Positions 10,701-22,658 of a stretch of DNA of 64,000 bases are shown one piece after another (the first letter of the stretch is position 1; every line of letters begins with the position of its first letter). The stretch comes from Incurvaria masculella. Lineage: Eukaryota > Arthropoda > Insecta > Lepidoptera > Incurvariidae. The notes under the pieces are model-generated. The model saw only the letters and a program-made list of their open reading frames with translations. It was not told where the DNA came from and did not search any database. A program made the position numbers and the translations under genes. The stretch is from the NCBI GenBank assembly GCA_946894095.1, contig OX335660.1:11041001-11105000 (forward strand). The letters run 5' to 3'.

Positions 10701-12398
10701 ACCACGTATCCTCAAAATCATAGAAAGCAATAGGTTTTCAGATGTCCGACAATAGCAACGAAAACCAATTAAGATGAATCTTTAGGAAGGCAATAATAGA
10801 AAAACGGATGACTATAATCTGGACAAAAACGATCCTACACGACGGGAATATGTGAACTGTGGTGGAAACGGAGAGAACGCTGGATCTTCTGATCAAAGCC
10901 ACAAATGTGTACAAATTCGATAGCCATTAGCGGGAACATGCGATGGACATCAAGAGAACGACCAGGGCACGCCACAGTCTGATTATAGATAGTACATAAT
11001 ATTAATGGGTATAAATAAATGCCTGTCTAAATGGGTTATTTAGAACAGGTAGGTTGTCTGTTGTTACGACATAACAATTTCCCCTTATTTAGATATTGAC
11101 TTACATTTAAAATACAAAAAAAATATAAGATTTCTTTAATAAGCACCAAAATGTTGGATCTGAGAGATAGTTTGAGAGAAAGCTTTTCTAAGGGGCGGGA
11201 TACAATATGAGTGTATGTGTATCTCCGTAAGATATAAGTGAAATATGAAAGTAGAGAAGACAGCCACTACACCGAGTCGATCTATCGGGTGCAGTCCGTT
11301 CGCGAGTCGCTATCACACGAACAAATTGTTTCAATTACTGGGAAGTCACTTCATATATATCTCTATGTGCATGGTTCATGTTGCGGGGGTGTCTTGATAA
11401 AAGATTTCGTCGCTGTGCGTTGCTCATCGAATTCGTTTATAGTTTAAATTCTACATGACACGAGGTACACGAAAACAAGCAAAGTTTAACGTTGAATCGG
11501 ATTTCATAAAACACTAGATGGAAACTTTTTTCGGGATAAGTAACCTTTACTTTTCGGCCCATAAACTAACCCGTTGCTCCGTAAAAAGAAGAACAAACCA
11601 ACAAACATACTTTTGCATTTAATATTACATACCGAGTAGGATTTATTGATTTCGCATTTATAATATTTCATACCTAGAAGGATCCATTGATTTTTTTCAG
11701 AGCAAAGGTTAACATCACTTGTCAACACACAACACGCAACAACAACACACAATAAATGTCGAAGGAAAAACTTACATAAACCTGTTAAAACAGTGTATTT
11801 TTCACAATTTACCGTGTATTTTCATGTGAAAACAACTATATTCGATTCTTCTACTATTGGATCTCCTTTCCCGATAAATATTTAGAAAACGAACTTTGAA
11901 TTTAACAATGAATTTTTACATTAAGTTTTAGGATGGGAAGAAAAAAATCAAATGCAGAAATAATTCAATTGGGACGTAACTTTTCTACTTAACATAAGAA
12001 ATTCGAATTAAGAACACACCGAAGTGGGTTGAGACAGTTGAGATCACTGACGTGTATAACTAAGCATGGGAGGTAATACGAGGAGATAAAACCATGGCCA
12101 GTGCCGTTTGCATAATCGAAAAGCCATTTTGCAGATATCAGAACCAGAAATGGCGCTAATAGCCGTAAATGAGGCAATAACTGAATCAATGGCCACCCAA
12201 ATAGCTAATGCCCGAATGTAATTATTCCACAATGGAAATCGTTTCGTTAATCCTAATTGAATTGTAACTTCGCAAGGTAAAATTTGGGATTAAACCAATA
12301 TAATTGAAACGTCAGATTCAGCGAAGCATTCATGAATTTCGGCCAGAAATTTTCGATGCACAAGGACGATTTACATAGAGCCAGTTGGAGTCGTCGGT
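7788..12398. other. No recognised gene; long low-repeat stretch
   Basis: This is the longest stretch with no element I can name. GC peaks occur at 8130-8390 and 9130-9400, with a run of 13 C at about 9402-9414. Open frames are all below 140 codons, overlap on both strands in the GC-rich parts and show no known motif. It may be intron, intergenic DNA or old decayed repeats. Confidence 0.4.
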
Positions 12399-12553
12399 GC
12401 AGAAGTTTGAGTCCGCTAATAAATAAATCCACTATCGAGCGTTAGCGTTACAAGAGAACACAAAATCTGGTACATCTTTATGTGATACCGGGGATATCTC
12501 ATAACGCTAACGCTCGGACGTGGAGTAATATATTAGCGGACTCAGGCTTCTGG
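12399..12553. repeat. Hairpin element, about 53-bp arms
   Basis: The left arm 12399-12451 (AGAAGTTTGAGTCCGCTAAT to GAGCGTTAGCGTTA) pairs with 12501-12553 (TAACGCTAACGCTCG to TTAGCGGACTCAGGCTTCTG) with about ten mismatches, leaving a 49-base loop. No second copy is seen here. A small MITE is the simplest reading; a structured transcript is the alternative. Confidence 0.6.
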
Positions 12554-12928
12554 AGGGGGTACACAGTTTACGCACAATTAGTAGTCGTGGTTTTTCGTTC
12601 ACAGTGAAGCACTTAGTAAAGTCAGTAAGGAAAAATTTGTTCTCGAAAAGGGCAAAATATGCGAGTGAATTATTTATTGAGAAAATTGACTCATAATGGA
12701 AGGGTTGACACAAATATCAGAAGAGATATCAAATAATATTTTCAATACTGTTGTACTCATACTTTGTTCCTGTAGTTTTGCGTGTTTCCCATAGACATTA
12801 CTATTCGCGATTAAATTACCCAATTTTAAGTTCGCTGTACTCACTTGACACATACGATAGCAGTACTGGGTTAGCACTGTTAGGACTGTGGACGGTGTGG
12901 ACGAACGTCATTCTAATGTAAATCGGTC

Positions 12929-13481
12929 TTAAGGTGGCCCAACCCGGCGGTCTCAACTCATTTTCGGGCACGGTACAAAACCGTGCTGTTGCGCTCTGGG
13001 ACCTTCTCTGTTTCTAAGATTAAGATAGGCTCCGTGATGAGAAAGATGCAACCTGTCCACAAAAAAAAAGACAATGTGCATAGTGTATGATTTGGTAAGA
13101 TTTGCGAAAATTTTAATTTCAAAATGACTTATAGCTAACAGTAAACCACGACCGCTGTAGTCAAAAATGTAACAAAAACCAAATAGATTATAAATCTTGA
13201 TTAAATAAGCTATGTCTGATTACTATACTTTTTAAGATATTCTTACTTTATCATTGCGTAATCCACCTCCAAAGTTATTGTATAAAACGCGCGAAAAACC
13301 CGAACTTTCGGACGTTATAACATGGAAACCAAACACAATTTTACAATGCCAATGGTCATCAGACATCTACATCAATCAAATAAAGCTATTTTGAGCAAAA
13401 TTGCGGATCTCTGACAAGAAATATAGGCGTGATCTTCTTTCCCCTTTTGTATGGGGAGATGAGCGGGTTGGGCCACCTTAA
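12929..13481 (+). mobile_element. TTAA-flanked MITE, copy 1
   Basis: The element body 12933-13477 (545 bp) starts GGTGGCCCAACCC and ends GGGTTGGGCCACC, a perfect 13-bp terminal inverted repeat, and is flanked by TTAA on both sides. Five full copies in the window share this layout. TTAA duplication is the hallmark of piggyBac-superfamily transposases, so this is a probable non-autonomous piggyBac-type element. It has no open frame of note. Confidence 0.8.
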
Positions 13482-14482
13482 GGTCAAACGTAATCATAAA
13501 TACGTACGTAGTCCATTATTTCATAGTTATATTATACATACATACTCGCCTAACTTATACTTGTAATTTCAACTTTAGAAAAATAAGATTGTTACAGAAA
13601 TCCCGGCACGCACCACGCTGAACCTAAATCGATTGATTTATTTTAATATATGCTAATTATTCACAGGTCGCTACCGGAAACTACAAGAAAGCCGTTACTT
13701 GTCCAGAAAAATACGTATCTGTCGATATTAGAAGATATCGACTTAAAATTGAATTTCCGTGAAAATAAATAATTCCATTTGGACATGGTACTGGTATAAA
13801 ATCAAACGTCTGGCGTCTGTCGGCTTACAGCTTGAGAACCCTTAGGCCGATTTATATATGGCTTGTATCTTCCTAGAGCCCCATTATTGCTATTCAAATA
13901 TATATTATACCACACCTAGCATCATTAGGTCATGACATTAGCTCAAAATCTCACAAGGAAAATAGGTGTAATGTCAGGTGTACTTTGTTTATATTGCACT
14001 GCACAAATAAATTGAACTGAAGGAAAACACGGACAGTGTTCTAAAATAAAAGTTGACAGGTGACAATTTTTGTGAGCGGCTATAGTTACTGATTCGTTTT
14101 GTGGAAAGAACACATGAAATGCCGTTATCAGGATGTATAAAGGTCGCCGGAATACTGGGTCACACACCGAGCCATCCATGTCCAGTTACATAAAAATAAA
14201 CTTAGTCATTGGGTCGGAGCTCGGTAAGTAGCTAATTGTAGTAGTATCGGAAGAAACATTCCGCAGATGGCGCAGGGTTGCGGACTTGGTTGCGAACAAC
14301 AGCAAGGGTCGCGCCGCTGCCGTATCGATTCCAGCGCGACAAGGTCGCTCAAAGTCACAGTCGCGCTGAAAATAACACTTCAAAACAGCAGCTCCGAGCG
14401 GTCGCAAGATTCGACGCCAACGAACTGGAGAGGCATTCAGTAACTTTCAAACGTTTCGTGTCGCCACCGTTGACTTTAGTTA
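13482..14482. other. No recognised gene
   Basis: AT-rich sequence with only short open frames. GCAGATGGCGCAGGGTTGC at 14262-14280 is reminiscent of insect MITE termini but is isolated. Nothing else seen. Confidence 0.35.
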
Positions 14483-14788
14483 AATAACGCTCCCCGTATA
14501 AACTAAGTTTACTAATCAATTTACTTTACGTTTATCTAATCGTTGTATCTAATATCAACAATGAATATGTGTGTCTGTTCGTTTTGATTTTCTTTCAACG
14601 TCGAAACTGAGTCAAATTACAACAAAGAGAAAAAAAAAACTGTGGTATGACTCAAGATTTATTTTCGAAAAAAAGGACGTGCAGACAGAGCCATGTGTTG
14701 CTTGATATTTGATATCAAATTTAATTAAATTGGAACAGTGGTTTTCAATTTACAGTTAAATGGCATTTTTATCGGGAGCGTAATATAA
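14483..14788. repeat. Fold-back MITE, family F, diverged copy
   Basis: The left end AACGCTCCCCGTATAAACTA (14486 onward) and AAGTTTACTAAT match the arm of the better copy at 28963-29323; the right end ATCGGGAGCGTAATAT (near 14771-14786) is its inverted counterpart. The interior shares ATGTGTGTCTGTTCGTTTTG and GTGCAGACAGAG with the other copies. Non-coding. Confidence 0.55.
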
Positions 14789-15345
14789 CAGATGCTACCT
14801 TGTAAATAAGAAATTAAGAGCTTGTGATATTGCGCGAATGATTACGTCCATTGCTTTCGTCGACACGCGACGATCGGAAAATCATTAATTATGAAGAATT
14901 TAAAATCAAATAAGAATCTGAGTGCTTACATTATTGTTGGTCGGTTAACTTAAAACTAGAATGTGCTTACTTCGAGTCTGTAATTGCGCAAATATGCATT
15001 GCCCAACAACCATTTGATTGTTATTGTATATGTGTGTTAATCTCTCTCTTATCAATATGATAAAAATATAGTGCTTGGTACTAAAATAACGCCAACGCTT
15101 GCAACGGAAACAATATACAATTACTGAATGCCTCTCCTGTGTAGTGTAGTGTATTGAGTGCATGCATTGGGGTTCCGGTTCTACACCAGTCTCGTCAGGT
15201 CCTAAGAACGGCCATGTCTATTTTATTTAGTGGTGAGAATTAATGATTGAAAAATTTAATGAAATATAGTTTCTCTACAATGCCTGTCCGTCTGTCCTTC
15301 AGACCCATCAAACACTACAAAATAGTTCAAAATCAGGATCACAAA
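14789..15345. other. No recognised gene or repeat
   Basis: AT-rich, short frames only. Nothing seen that is shared with the rest of the window. Confidence 0.35.
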
Positions 15346-15520
15346 TATAATGAAATGAAAAAATACTTTATTGGAAGCCATACGGTACAAAAAGGCTGAA
15401 ATTAATGCAATAAGCCATTTTTTTAACATTTACCCTAAGGTGGGCGGAAAAAAATAAACGTAAAACAAAATTAATTAGAGAAAATATTTATTAACCAAAG
15501 AACATGGATTTATAAATTAA
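15346..15520 (-). mobile_element. LINE 3' untranslated tail
   Basis: Read on the minus strand it ends with CCAATAAAGTATTTTTTCAT, a polyadenylation-type AATAAA followed by an ATTTC-type tail. The same block, with a longer tail of ATTTC repeats, is at 58732-58985. Shared internal words are GGTACAAAAAGGC and GTAAACGTAAAAC-like strings. No coding part is attached. Confidence 0.6.
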
Positions 15521-15603
15521 TGCGAATGCAGCAAGACGCTTGATTTCCTGGACGGCCAACAATAAAGACAAGTAAATTTTATTTGAAAGAGGCTTTATGA
15601 TAA

Positions 15604-15770
15604 ACTAGCTACGGTACCCGGATCCGCTCGGGTCAATGTCGTGTTGGATTGATTTCGATCTGAATTATTTCCTGGATAAATAGTAACCCAAATGGCTGGT
15701 CCAGGACTATGTTTCCATCTACCAAATTTAATCAAAATCGTTTGAACCGATATGGCATTATTAAATGATA
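15604..15770 (+). repeat. Interspersed repeat, family X, 5' part
   Basis: CTAGCTACGGTACCCGGATC, CGCTCGGGTCAATGTCG and GAATTATTTCCTGGATAAAT match the copy at 2866. It ends around CAAAATCGTTTGAACCGATA without the AGTATGGATA end, so it is truncated or diverged. Confidence 0.55.
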
Positions 15771-17279
15771 AATATCGACATATTCCCATTTAGAGCTTCG
15801 TAAACATTTGGGAGCGAATTTTAAAAGCATGTGCCGCCGGACCCTTACTGCACTAGCACTGTTACATAGAAATTGATACAAAACCAACAAAGTTTCCTCA
15901 ACCACCTTCCTTTTATGAGGAATACGAACCTCAGCCACCTTCAACATTAAAAACGGTAACCCATCCGGAAACTGACTGCGCCCAGAGTTGCTAAAATACG
16001 CAAATAAATCGGGCGAGTGGTTCGAAGTTATCGCTATACATGATATCGTGGAACTTTCTGTAGGCCTTTTTAACACCTACAATTTTTTCATTATTCTCTT
16101 AAGGTTTGTATTAAATATTTCAAAATCGCATACGAAATCCTTCCTCGTTGATCGCTCCTTATTTTAATGAATAGCGTATAAAAAAGTCCGTTTCGTGGCT
16201 TGTAAGAAGTAAACGAAGAAATAAAGGCAGGTAGTGATTAAAAAGTAAGCGCCCCCCCATAGAGCCCCGGCCCTCCGCCGAGCCGCGCGGAGAATTCCGG
16301 TTTGTATGACAGTTACATCTTAACGTAAGCGGAACTGAATAATATATACTATCCTGTGTCCCGTGTATTTAAATATGCGTGTATTAAGTTTCATCGTATT
16401 TGGATGATCTATTTAAGAGTTATGGAGGAACATACATACATACATACATACAGAACTGATTTCTAAAAATCATCAATTTAGTCTTAGTATCATACATAAA
16501 GTCTACAAATGAAGTATCTTAGAAAACAAAGCAACTTACTCCATGAACACCCCTTACAGATGTATTATTAGTATAGATTAGTATAGATGAATATGATAAC
16601 ATGTACATTACAAGAAAAAGGCATCTAGAGAATAAATAGCTTCAAAGAACAAACCAAGGTATTCACGGGGACACAGTAATAAAGCTAAACATTTTATGGA
16701 AATAGGAACTCAAAATGAACGCTTTTATCGTCAAAGATAATTAGGGTATGTTTAATTGTTAGTAGTAAACACGGTTCTATTATAAATGTATCAATTACAG
16801 GAGACAGATGTAACTAATTCGTTGAAAACATATCAAAGCTCGTCTTAATCGGCTTTTCCGATTTCTAAGCCATTTCGTTTCTTATACTTGGAACATCGTT
16901 TCATAAATCTGTCGCAGCCGGGGTTTACCCGATCGATGGATCTACAGACTCTCACGATTTTCATTACCGACACGTTTCCGAACTCACACACACACACACA
17001 CACGACACACTGAAAATAGTTTCAAACCCCCACTTCACAATAGCACTGTGTATAGAAAATTGCGCGTAAAGCGGAGTTTCCGAGAACTTTTTGATTGAAA
17101 GCTGTTCGGTTTGGGCGTTGGCGAGAGCCAATACATTTCCCTAACTTTAAGCCTTTGACTGAAATAGTAGCGTCGACGTAGTTTGTAAAATTGGGCACGT
17201 AAGCATGTGGAATAGGAAATCTATAGCACCATTAAGTTACACCAGAGCCTATACATATCACGAGGTACAAATCATTTAT
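15771..17279. other. No recognised gene; two microsatellites
   Basis: A (CATA) run is at 16431-16451 after a family-X-like ATGGAGGAACATACAT block, and a (CA) run is at about 16984-17003. The rest is plain AT-rich sequence with short frames. Confidence 0.4.
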
Positions 17280-17597
17280 CAAAAAAACCGGCCCAGTGCG
17301 AGTCGGACTCGCACACGAAAGGTTCGGTACCATCGTACAAGATTTAACACAAAAATCACGTTTTTTGTATGGGATCGGGGTGGGTCACATACATAAAAAA
17401 CCAATATATTTTTTATTTTTTTATTTAACCTATTTGTTGTTATAGCGGCAAAATAAACACACATTCTGTGAAAATTTCAGTTGGGTACCTATTACGGTTC
17501 ATGAGATACGGCCATGTGATAGACGGACGGACGGACGGACAGCGGAGGCTTAATAATAGGGTTCCGTTTTCACCCTTTGGGTACGGAACCCTAAAAA
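17280..17597 (+). repeat. Interspersed repeat, family P
   Basis: Full-length copy from AAAACCGGCCCAGTGCGAGT to GGTACGGAACCCTAAAAA, including TTGTTGTTATAGCGGCAAAA and a short GACGGACG run at 17523-17541. It abuts the hairpin element at 17599. Confidence 0.8.
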
Positions 17598-17598
17598 G

Positions 17599-17792
17599 CA
17601 GGATTACACCATTGAAGAGAGCAGACATTTCAAGGATACACTAAATCGGACGTCCATAGATTTTTATATTGATGTAAAAATATGAAATAATATAAATGTG
17701 TTAAAAATTTGTATCTACACAGATAAACAAATAAATAGAAGGGCGATTTAGTGTATCCCTCAAATGCCTGCTCTATTCAATGGTGTAAGCCT
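17599..17792. repeat. Hairpin MITE, about 52-bp arms
   Basis: Left arm 17599-17650 (GGATTACACCATTGAAGAGA, GGATACACTAAATCGG) pairs with 17738-17792 (CGATTTAGTGTATCCCTC, TATTCAATGGTGTAAGCC) with few mismatches; the spacer is about 87 bases and AT-rich. No coding potential. A single copy in the window. Confidence 0.65.
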
Positions 17793-17961
17793 CCGAAATA
17801 GATGAGCTTAGCGATTTATCGATAAGTGGTTTGTAACTCGTAATAGAGGATCAGCTCTTTACTTCCGGTTATTCTGTCATTAACATGAATTATTTTTTAA
17901 GTACCTAAATATATGTACCGTTAAACTTATAATGCCGATTATCGGGCTTGGTAGAGCATTT

Positions 17962-18070
17962 ATTAAGAAAAAGAAAAAGTGGTGCACGAACAGGGCGGGG
18001 ATTGAACCCATGACATCTTGCATAGGAAGCAATTCCCGCGCCCCTGAACTACGAGACGCTCACAGCTCCA
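17962..18070 (-). repeat. SINE head fragment (tRNA-like)
   Basis: On the minus strand it carries a B-box-like GGGTTCAATCCCC and a C-rich anticodon-arm-like region, then a GTGCACCACTTTTTC block as in the longer SINE copies. Body missing. Confidence 0.5.
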
Positions 18071-18594
18071 CCATTATACCCTAGCTACAAGCTCAAATAT
18101 AATCTTGAGTCTGCACCAAGGGCGCCAGATGTGCGCCGTTAGATTCACTCCCTGGCCCCAGATGTTACGCGCTGACACGGCTTACGTTCCGTGCGTAACA
18201 CAAACCCGTCAATGAGGCAACTCTCACATTATATCAATAGTGTCATTATGTATAAACACATGCGCGACAAGCGTAGAGCTACCGCGCTCGATTGGATATA
18301 GATTTTTCTTATCGAATACAGAAAGTAATTGTAAAAAAAAAAAAATACAGCAGATTGAAAAACCTAAATATATTTTTTGCCCGAATGGCGGAAATTAGCG
18401 GCGCATGCGGCCCGGAGCCAGCTGAAAAATGCAGTATTATATGCAGACGTTTACTGACGACTAGAGAAGTTCTTAGCATTTAAACTCACTGGTTCAAACT
18501 AGCAAAAATATGTCTATATAGCAAAATAATCCCCAGTAGTTTATCTACATTGTAGAAATCTAATAGTTACATAAAAAAACATTGCAAAAAAGAA

Positions 18595-18675
18595 GAAAAA
18601 CTGCAGTCATGGAGGTTTGAACTCGGGCCCTAGTTCTTGGTTCAGACGAGAAGTAGCGCGCTCGCCGTTCCGCCA
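18595..18675 (-). repeat. Diverged SINE head fragment
   Basis: On the minus strand GAGTTCAAACCTCCATGAC follows a GGCGGAACGGCGAGCGCGC block, resembling the tRNA-like heads nearby with many changes. It could also be a degraded tRNA pseudogene. Confidence 0.35.
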
Positions 18676-18850
18676 AACACAAAAATAAATACTTTCAAAA
18701 TGTGCACAGCTTACAAAATGGCGACCGCATTCACCTCTGTCAGTATGCATTTATGTAGTTTCGAATTATTTTCCATGCGTTTAAAGACATGTTTCTCTGA
18801 CCGTAATATGTAGTAGAAAATGGAGAAGTAAAAAACATTATCAATGAAAT

Positions 18851-19097
18851 AAAAAAACCGGCCAAGTGTTGATCATCGTACAATATTTAACACAAAAAAT
18901 CACGTTTTTTGTATGGCTCACCTTTAATTTTTTTTTATGTTGATTTTACCTATTTGTTGTTATAGCGGCAAAATAAATACACACTCTGTAAAAATTTCAG
19001 CTGCCTACCTATTACGGTTCATGAAATAGAGCCCTGTGACGGACGGACGTACGGACGGACGGACAGCGTTTCACCCTTTAGGTACGAAACCCTAAAA
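18851..19097 (+). repeat. Interspersed repeat, family P, internal deletion
   Basis: Begins AAAACCGGCCAAGTGTTGAT and ends TAGGTACGAAACCCTAAAAA. The CGAGTCGGACTCGCACACG to CCGTACC block near the 5' end is missing, so it is a deleted or diverged copy. Confidence 0.75.
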
Positions 19098-19105
19098 ACA
19101 TTAAT

Positions 19106-19228
19106 AGTTCAATGTAGCCGTGTCCATAAATAAAAGGTCCTGACACCTCCTAATTCGTTCGGGAACTGTGTGTGTTGGGCTAATATCATGACGAGGGTTG
19201 TGATATAAGCCCTCCACGTTCAGTTAAA
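19106..19228 (+). repeat. SINE 3' fragment
   Basis: Contains GTTCAATGTAGCCGTGTCC, AAAGGTCCTGACACCTCC, TTCGTTCGGGAACTGTG and GGGCTAATATCATGACG, matching the 3' third of the SINE body. It lies directly after the family P copy. Confidence 0.6.
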
Positions 19229-20434
19229 AAAATTGTATCATACTGCGATAAATCGAGTTTAAGAATGACACATTTTTTTTTATCTAAGCCTGTTCTTTAA
19301 CTTGGTCCAGAGTTAACAGAGTTATCATATTTTGACCTTACGTACATTGATTTCATTATCATATCGTCGTCGACCCTCACGGACCGAGCAGCCATGTTTT
19401 TTCTTCCACAAAGGCTTCTTGCGAATCTCAGTGTGGGGTGAATAATTTTATGTGAGCGATAATTTCTAACGACTCCCCGCTCCGTTGACGCCTTATTAAG
19501 AGGCAGCTATCTTTCTTGAGATAGCGTTTTCGCTACGCTGCCGCCGTTATGGTATGGCTTATTTATTTGTTAATGAACCTTTATGGATTTTTTTACGAGT
19601 TTTCATTAAGGGTTGATGGTTTCAGAAGCATATAAGTAGTCACACGTTTATAGCTTAACAAAATTAAGAGCAGTAATAGTATTGATTGATTGATTATAAA
19701 TTCTTTAATACGCTACAAAAAACAATTTACAAAAGAAAGTATAGTGTAATGACAACATAAGTGGGGCGCAAAGGCGGGCTTATCAGCGATTTCTTCTAGC
19801 TGACCTTTGGGTGTTTGAGAAGTTCAATAGGGATAAATTCGTAGTTAGTGGCGGTAGGTTTGGTTTGTGAGATAGTAATACGACAGTTTATTTTTTACGG
19901 TCAGCACTAGGTTTTCCCAACTTTTATTTCATGAAACTGTACTGCCCACTCATCAGGAAATTTGATGTAGTTAATGGAAATTATGCACACATCATGATAG
20001 ATGATAATGATGTGAATGATGCACACATCATTATCATTCACCGTAAAGCATTTATGTAAATTTATAGTAAACCAAACAAATCTACCAGAAGAGTAAAATA
20101 CTTTGAGAGAATCTTAACATTTTTTATGAGATTTTGAGCCCCAGCTGGAATTAGGAAATAAAAGTTCAAAATATCTGAAAATATCGAACAGACAGACGCC
20201 AAAAGTTGGTGTAAGAAGTAAGAGTTAATAATGAGTACATCATTATCAACTCTTATTAAAATCTCATCAACATCAACATCATTATTAAAATGAATGTGAC
20301 ATGTATGTATGCATAATCGACCGTAAAGCAAGGACATATTAATTAAAGAAACCGGCAGGGTTAGTACCATCGCATTGAATGACTTCAATGCGATATTTCG
20401 GACTGATATAGGGCTGAACCTAACATTTAATATT
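19229..20434. other. No recognised gene
   Basis: Contains the LINE tail listed at 19680 and short AT-rich palindromes such as GATAATGATGTG with CACATCATTATC near 20006-20034. A 128-codon minus-strand frame starting at 20448 has no recognisable domain. Confidence 0.35.
19680..19800 (-). mobile_element. Possible LINE 3' tail
   Basis: On the minus strand the block GCGTATTAAAGAATTTATAA runs into ATCAATCAATCAATAC. Short tandem ATCA repeats after an A/T-rich 3' UTR are typical of CR1/Jockey-type LINE ends. No coding part is attached. Confidence 0.35.
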
Positions 20435-20991
20435 TTAAGGTGGCCCAACCCGCGTTAACTCCCCATATAAACAGGGAAAGAAGATCACGCCCATATTTCT
20501 TATCAGAGATCACAAATTTTGCTAAAAAGAGCTTTATTTGATCGAACTAGATGTCTGATGACCGTTGGCATTGTAAAATTGTCTTTTGTTTCTAAGTTAT
20601 AAGGTCCGAAAGTTCGAATTTTTCGCGCGTTTTATACATTAACTTTGGTGGTTTATTACGCAATGATAAAGTAAGAAAATCTTAAAAAGATTAGTCATCA
20701 GACATAGCTTATTTAATCAAGATTTATAATCTATTTGGTTTTTGTTAGATTTTTGACTACAGCGGTCGTGGTTTACTTTTAGCTATAAGTCGTTTTAAAA
20801 TCAAAATGTTCATAAATCTTACCAAATCATACACTAAGCACATTATCTTTTTTGTGTTTTTGTGGACATGTTGGATCTTCCTCATTAGAGCCTGTCTTTT
20901 TCTTTGAAACAGAGGAGGTCCCAGAGCGCAACAGCACGGTTTTGTACAGTGCCCGCGAATGAGTTAGTCCCGCCGGGTTGGGCCACCCTAA
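20435..20991 (-). mobile_element. TTAA-flanked MITE, copy 2 (reversed)
   Basis: Body 20439-20987 (549 bp) lies in the opposite orientation to the other copies. The left flank is TTAA and the right CTAA, a one-base decay of the duplication. Termini GGTGGCCCAACCC and GGGTTGGGCCACC are intact. Confidence 0.8.
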
Positions 20992-20999
20992 GAGTTCCC

Positions 21000-21112
21000 A
21001 ATACAAACTTTCAACCCCCTTTGAGTTTGATTTCATCCAAATTTGTTCAGCGGCTTAGGCGTGAACACGCAACAGACAGACAGAGTTACTATCGCATTTA
21101 TAATCGCAGTTA
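21000..21112 (+). repeat. Interspersed repeat, family X, 3' part
   Basis: Shares CCCCCTTTGAGTTTGATTT, GTTCAGCGGCTTAGGCGTG, ACACGCAACAGACAGACAGA and GCATTTATAAT with the 3' part of the copy at 2866-3131. It starts eight bases after the MITE at 20435-20991. Confidence 0.6.
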
Positions 21113-21431
21113 GTAACTGTGTCAGATATTCATTATACATATATTTGATTTTAAATTCGATATTACTTATTAGAAAAGACTAGCACAGTAATTATACATA
21201 ATTACCGTTGCTAGTATGTACTAGCACGCTATTCAGTTCGTCGGGTAAGGAATGTCATTACCAAGGTGTGGTCCAAATACTTTGCGCCGACAACGTTACG
21301 AGTTGTTGGCAAGCTGACAATACTCACATTCATTAGCGGTATATCGAATCGAGACAACCGAAGACAGTAACAATCTATCGGATGACTAATTTCGTGTAAT
21401 TACTAGACGCCGATGACGGCAAATTACTTAA

Positions 21432-21981
21432 TTAAGGTGGCCCAACCCGGCGGGCCTAACTCATTCGCTGGCTCGGTACAAAACCGTGCTTTTGCGCTCT
21501 GGGACCTTCTCTGTTTCAAAGAATAAGACAGGCTCCGTGATGAGGAAGATGCAACATGCCCACAAAAAAGACAATGTGCATAGTGTATAATTTGGTAAGA
21601 TTTACGAAAATTTTAATTTCAAAACGACTTATAGCTAAAAGTTAACCACGACCGCTGTAGTCAAAAATCCAACAAAAACCAAATAGATTATAAATCTTGA
21701 TTAAGTAAGCTATGTCTGATGACTAATCTTTTTAAGATGTTCTTACTTTATCATTGCGTAATCCACCTCCAAAGTTATTGTATAAAACGCGCGAAAAATG
21801 CGAACTTTCGGACCTTATAACTTATAAACCAAACACAATTTTACAATGCCAATGGTCATCAGACATCTAGTTCGATCAAATAAAGCTATTTTGAGCAAAA
21901 TTTTGGATCTCTGACAAGAAATATGGGCGTGATCTTCTTTCCCCTTTTGTATGGGGAGATGAGCGGGATGGGCCACCTTAA
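21432..21981 (+). mobile_element. TTAA-flanked MITE, copy 3
   Basis: Body 21436-21977 (542 bp), TTAA on both sides. The right end reads GGATGGGCCACC, one base different from the left terminus. With copy 2 it forms a large inverted pair about 0.45 kb apart. Confidence 0.8.
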
Positions 21982-22434
21982 TGATCTCCTTTTTATGCGA
22001 AGAGAAAAGTGTTTTTTTTTAAAGAATAATCACTGTGAGTAAAAATTAAATTACAGAGAAGAACGCTGTTTCGAGAACGAATTAATAAATAATTAGATAG
22101 AGATAAAACAATTGGACAATTGGAAACAAAACGGTTGGATCCAAACCAGCAAACCCAGATAATTTGACAAATTTCTTTGCTACACATGATTCGTTTCATT
22201 CTTCATCAACCTTTACAATATTTAAACAAATGCTACTAGGCACAAATACATCATAACAAAACGCCTCTAGAACAACGACGCATTCATAAAGTCAAAAAAA
22301 CACAAGATCAAAAACCCATAACATCTAAAAGTATGTATGTTTCGTGTGTATTATAAAAGTCAGTCAGACAATCTATGAGTTTTATGAATCGTCCCCAAGT
22401 AAATTACGAGGCGCAACGTTCCATACTGAATAAG

Positions 22435-22615
22435 GTGGACACTGTTCTCAGAAAGTTGCCGACTGGGGCCAGGCGAACCTTGTCGCCTTCAACGTTGGCA
22501 AGACCCAATGCTGCGTTTTCTCTGCCAAGGCAGAACTATTTCCGCTCCTAGCAAGTTTTAAAGGCAACATCGTACCTGTATCGAAGCACCTGGACCATTG
22601 ACTTACCTGGACCTA
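22435..22615 (+). mobile_element. LINE reverse-transcriptase fragment (Jockey/R1-like)
   Basis: The frame starting at about 22465 reads WGQANLVAFNVGKTQCCVFS followed by AKAELFPLLASFKGNIVPV and SKHLDH before a stop. This matches the thumb-side region after the YADD box in Jockey/R1-group LINEs (W-NLV-FN-KTQ-CVFSAK). The YADD box and everything downstream are missing, so this is a dead fragment. Confidence 0.6.
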
Positions 22616-22658
22616 TCTACCTCGCTGAGCGTGGTTGGCGTGCTTTTGCGAGGCGAGG

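Noticed and set aside
10790..10995. Possible LINE C-terminal fragment
   Set aside because: Weak resemblance to an RTE-type stretch on plus, but no motif in a consistent frame.
11857..11900. Viral or polydnavirus-like insertion in the plain 7.8-12.4 kb stretch
   Set aside because: I looked for virus-like gene motifs and saw none in this stretch.
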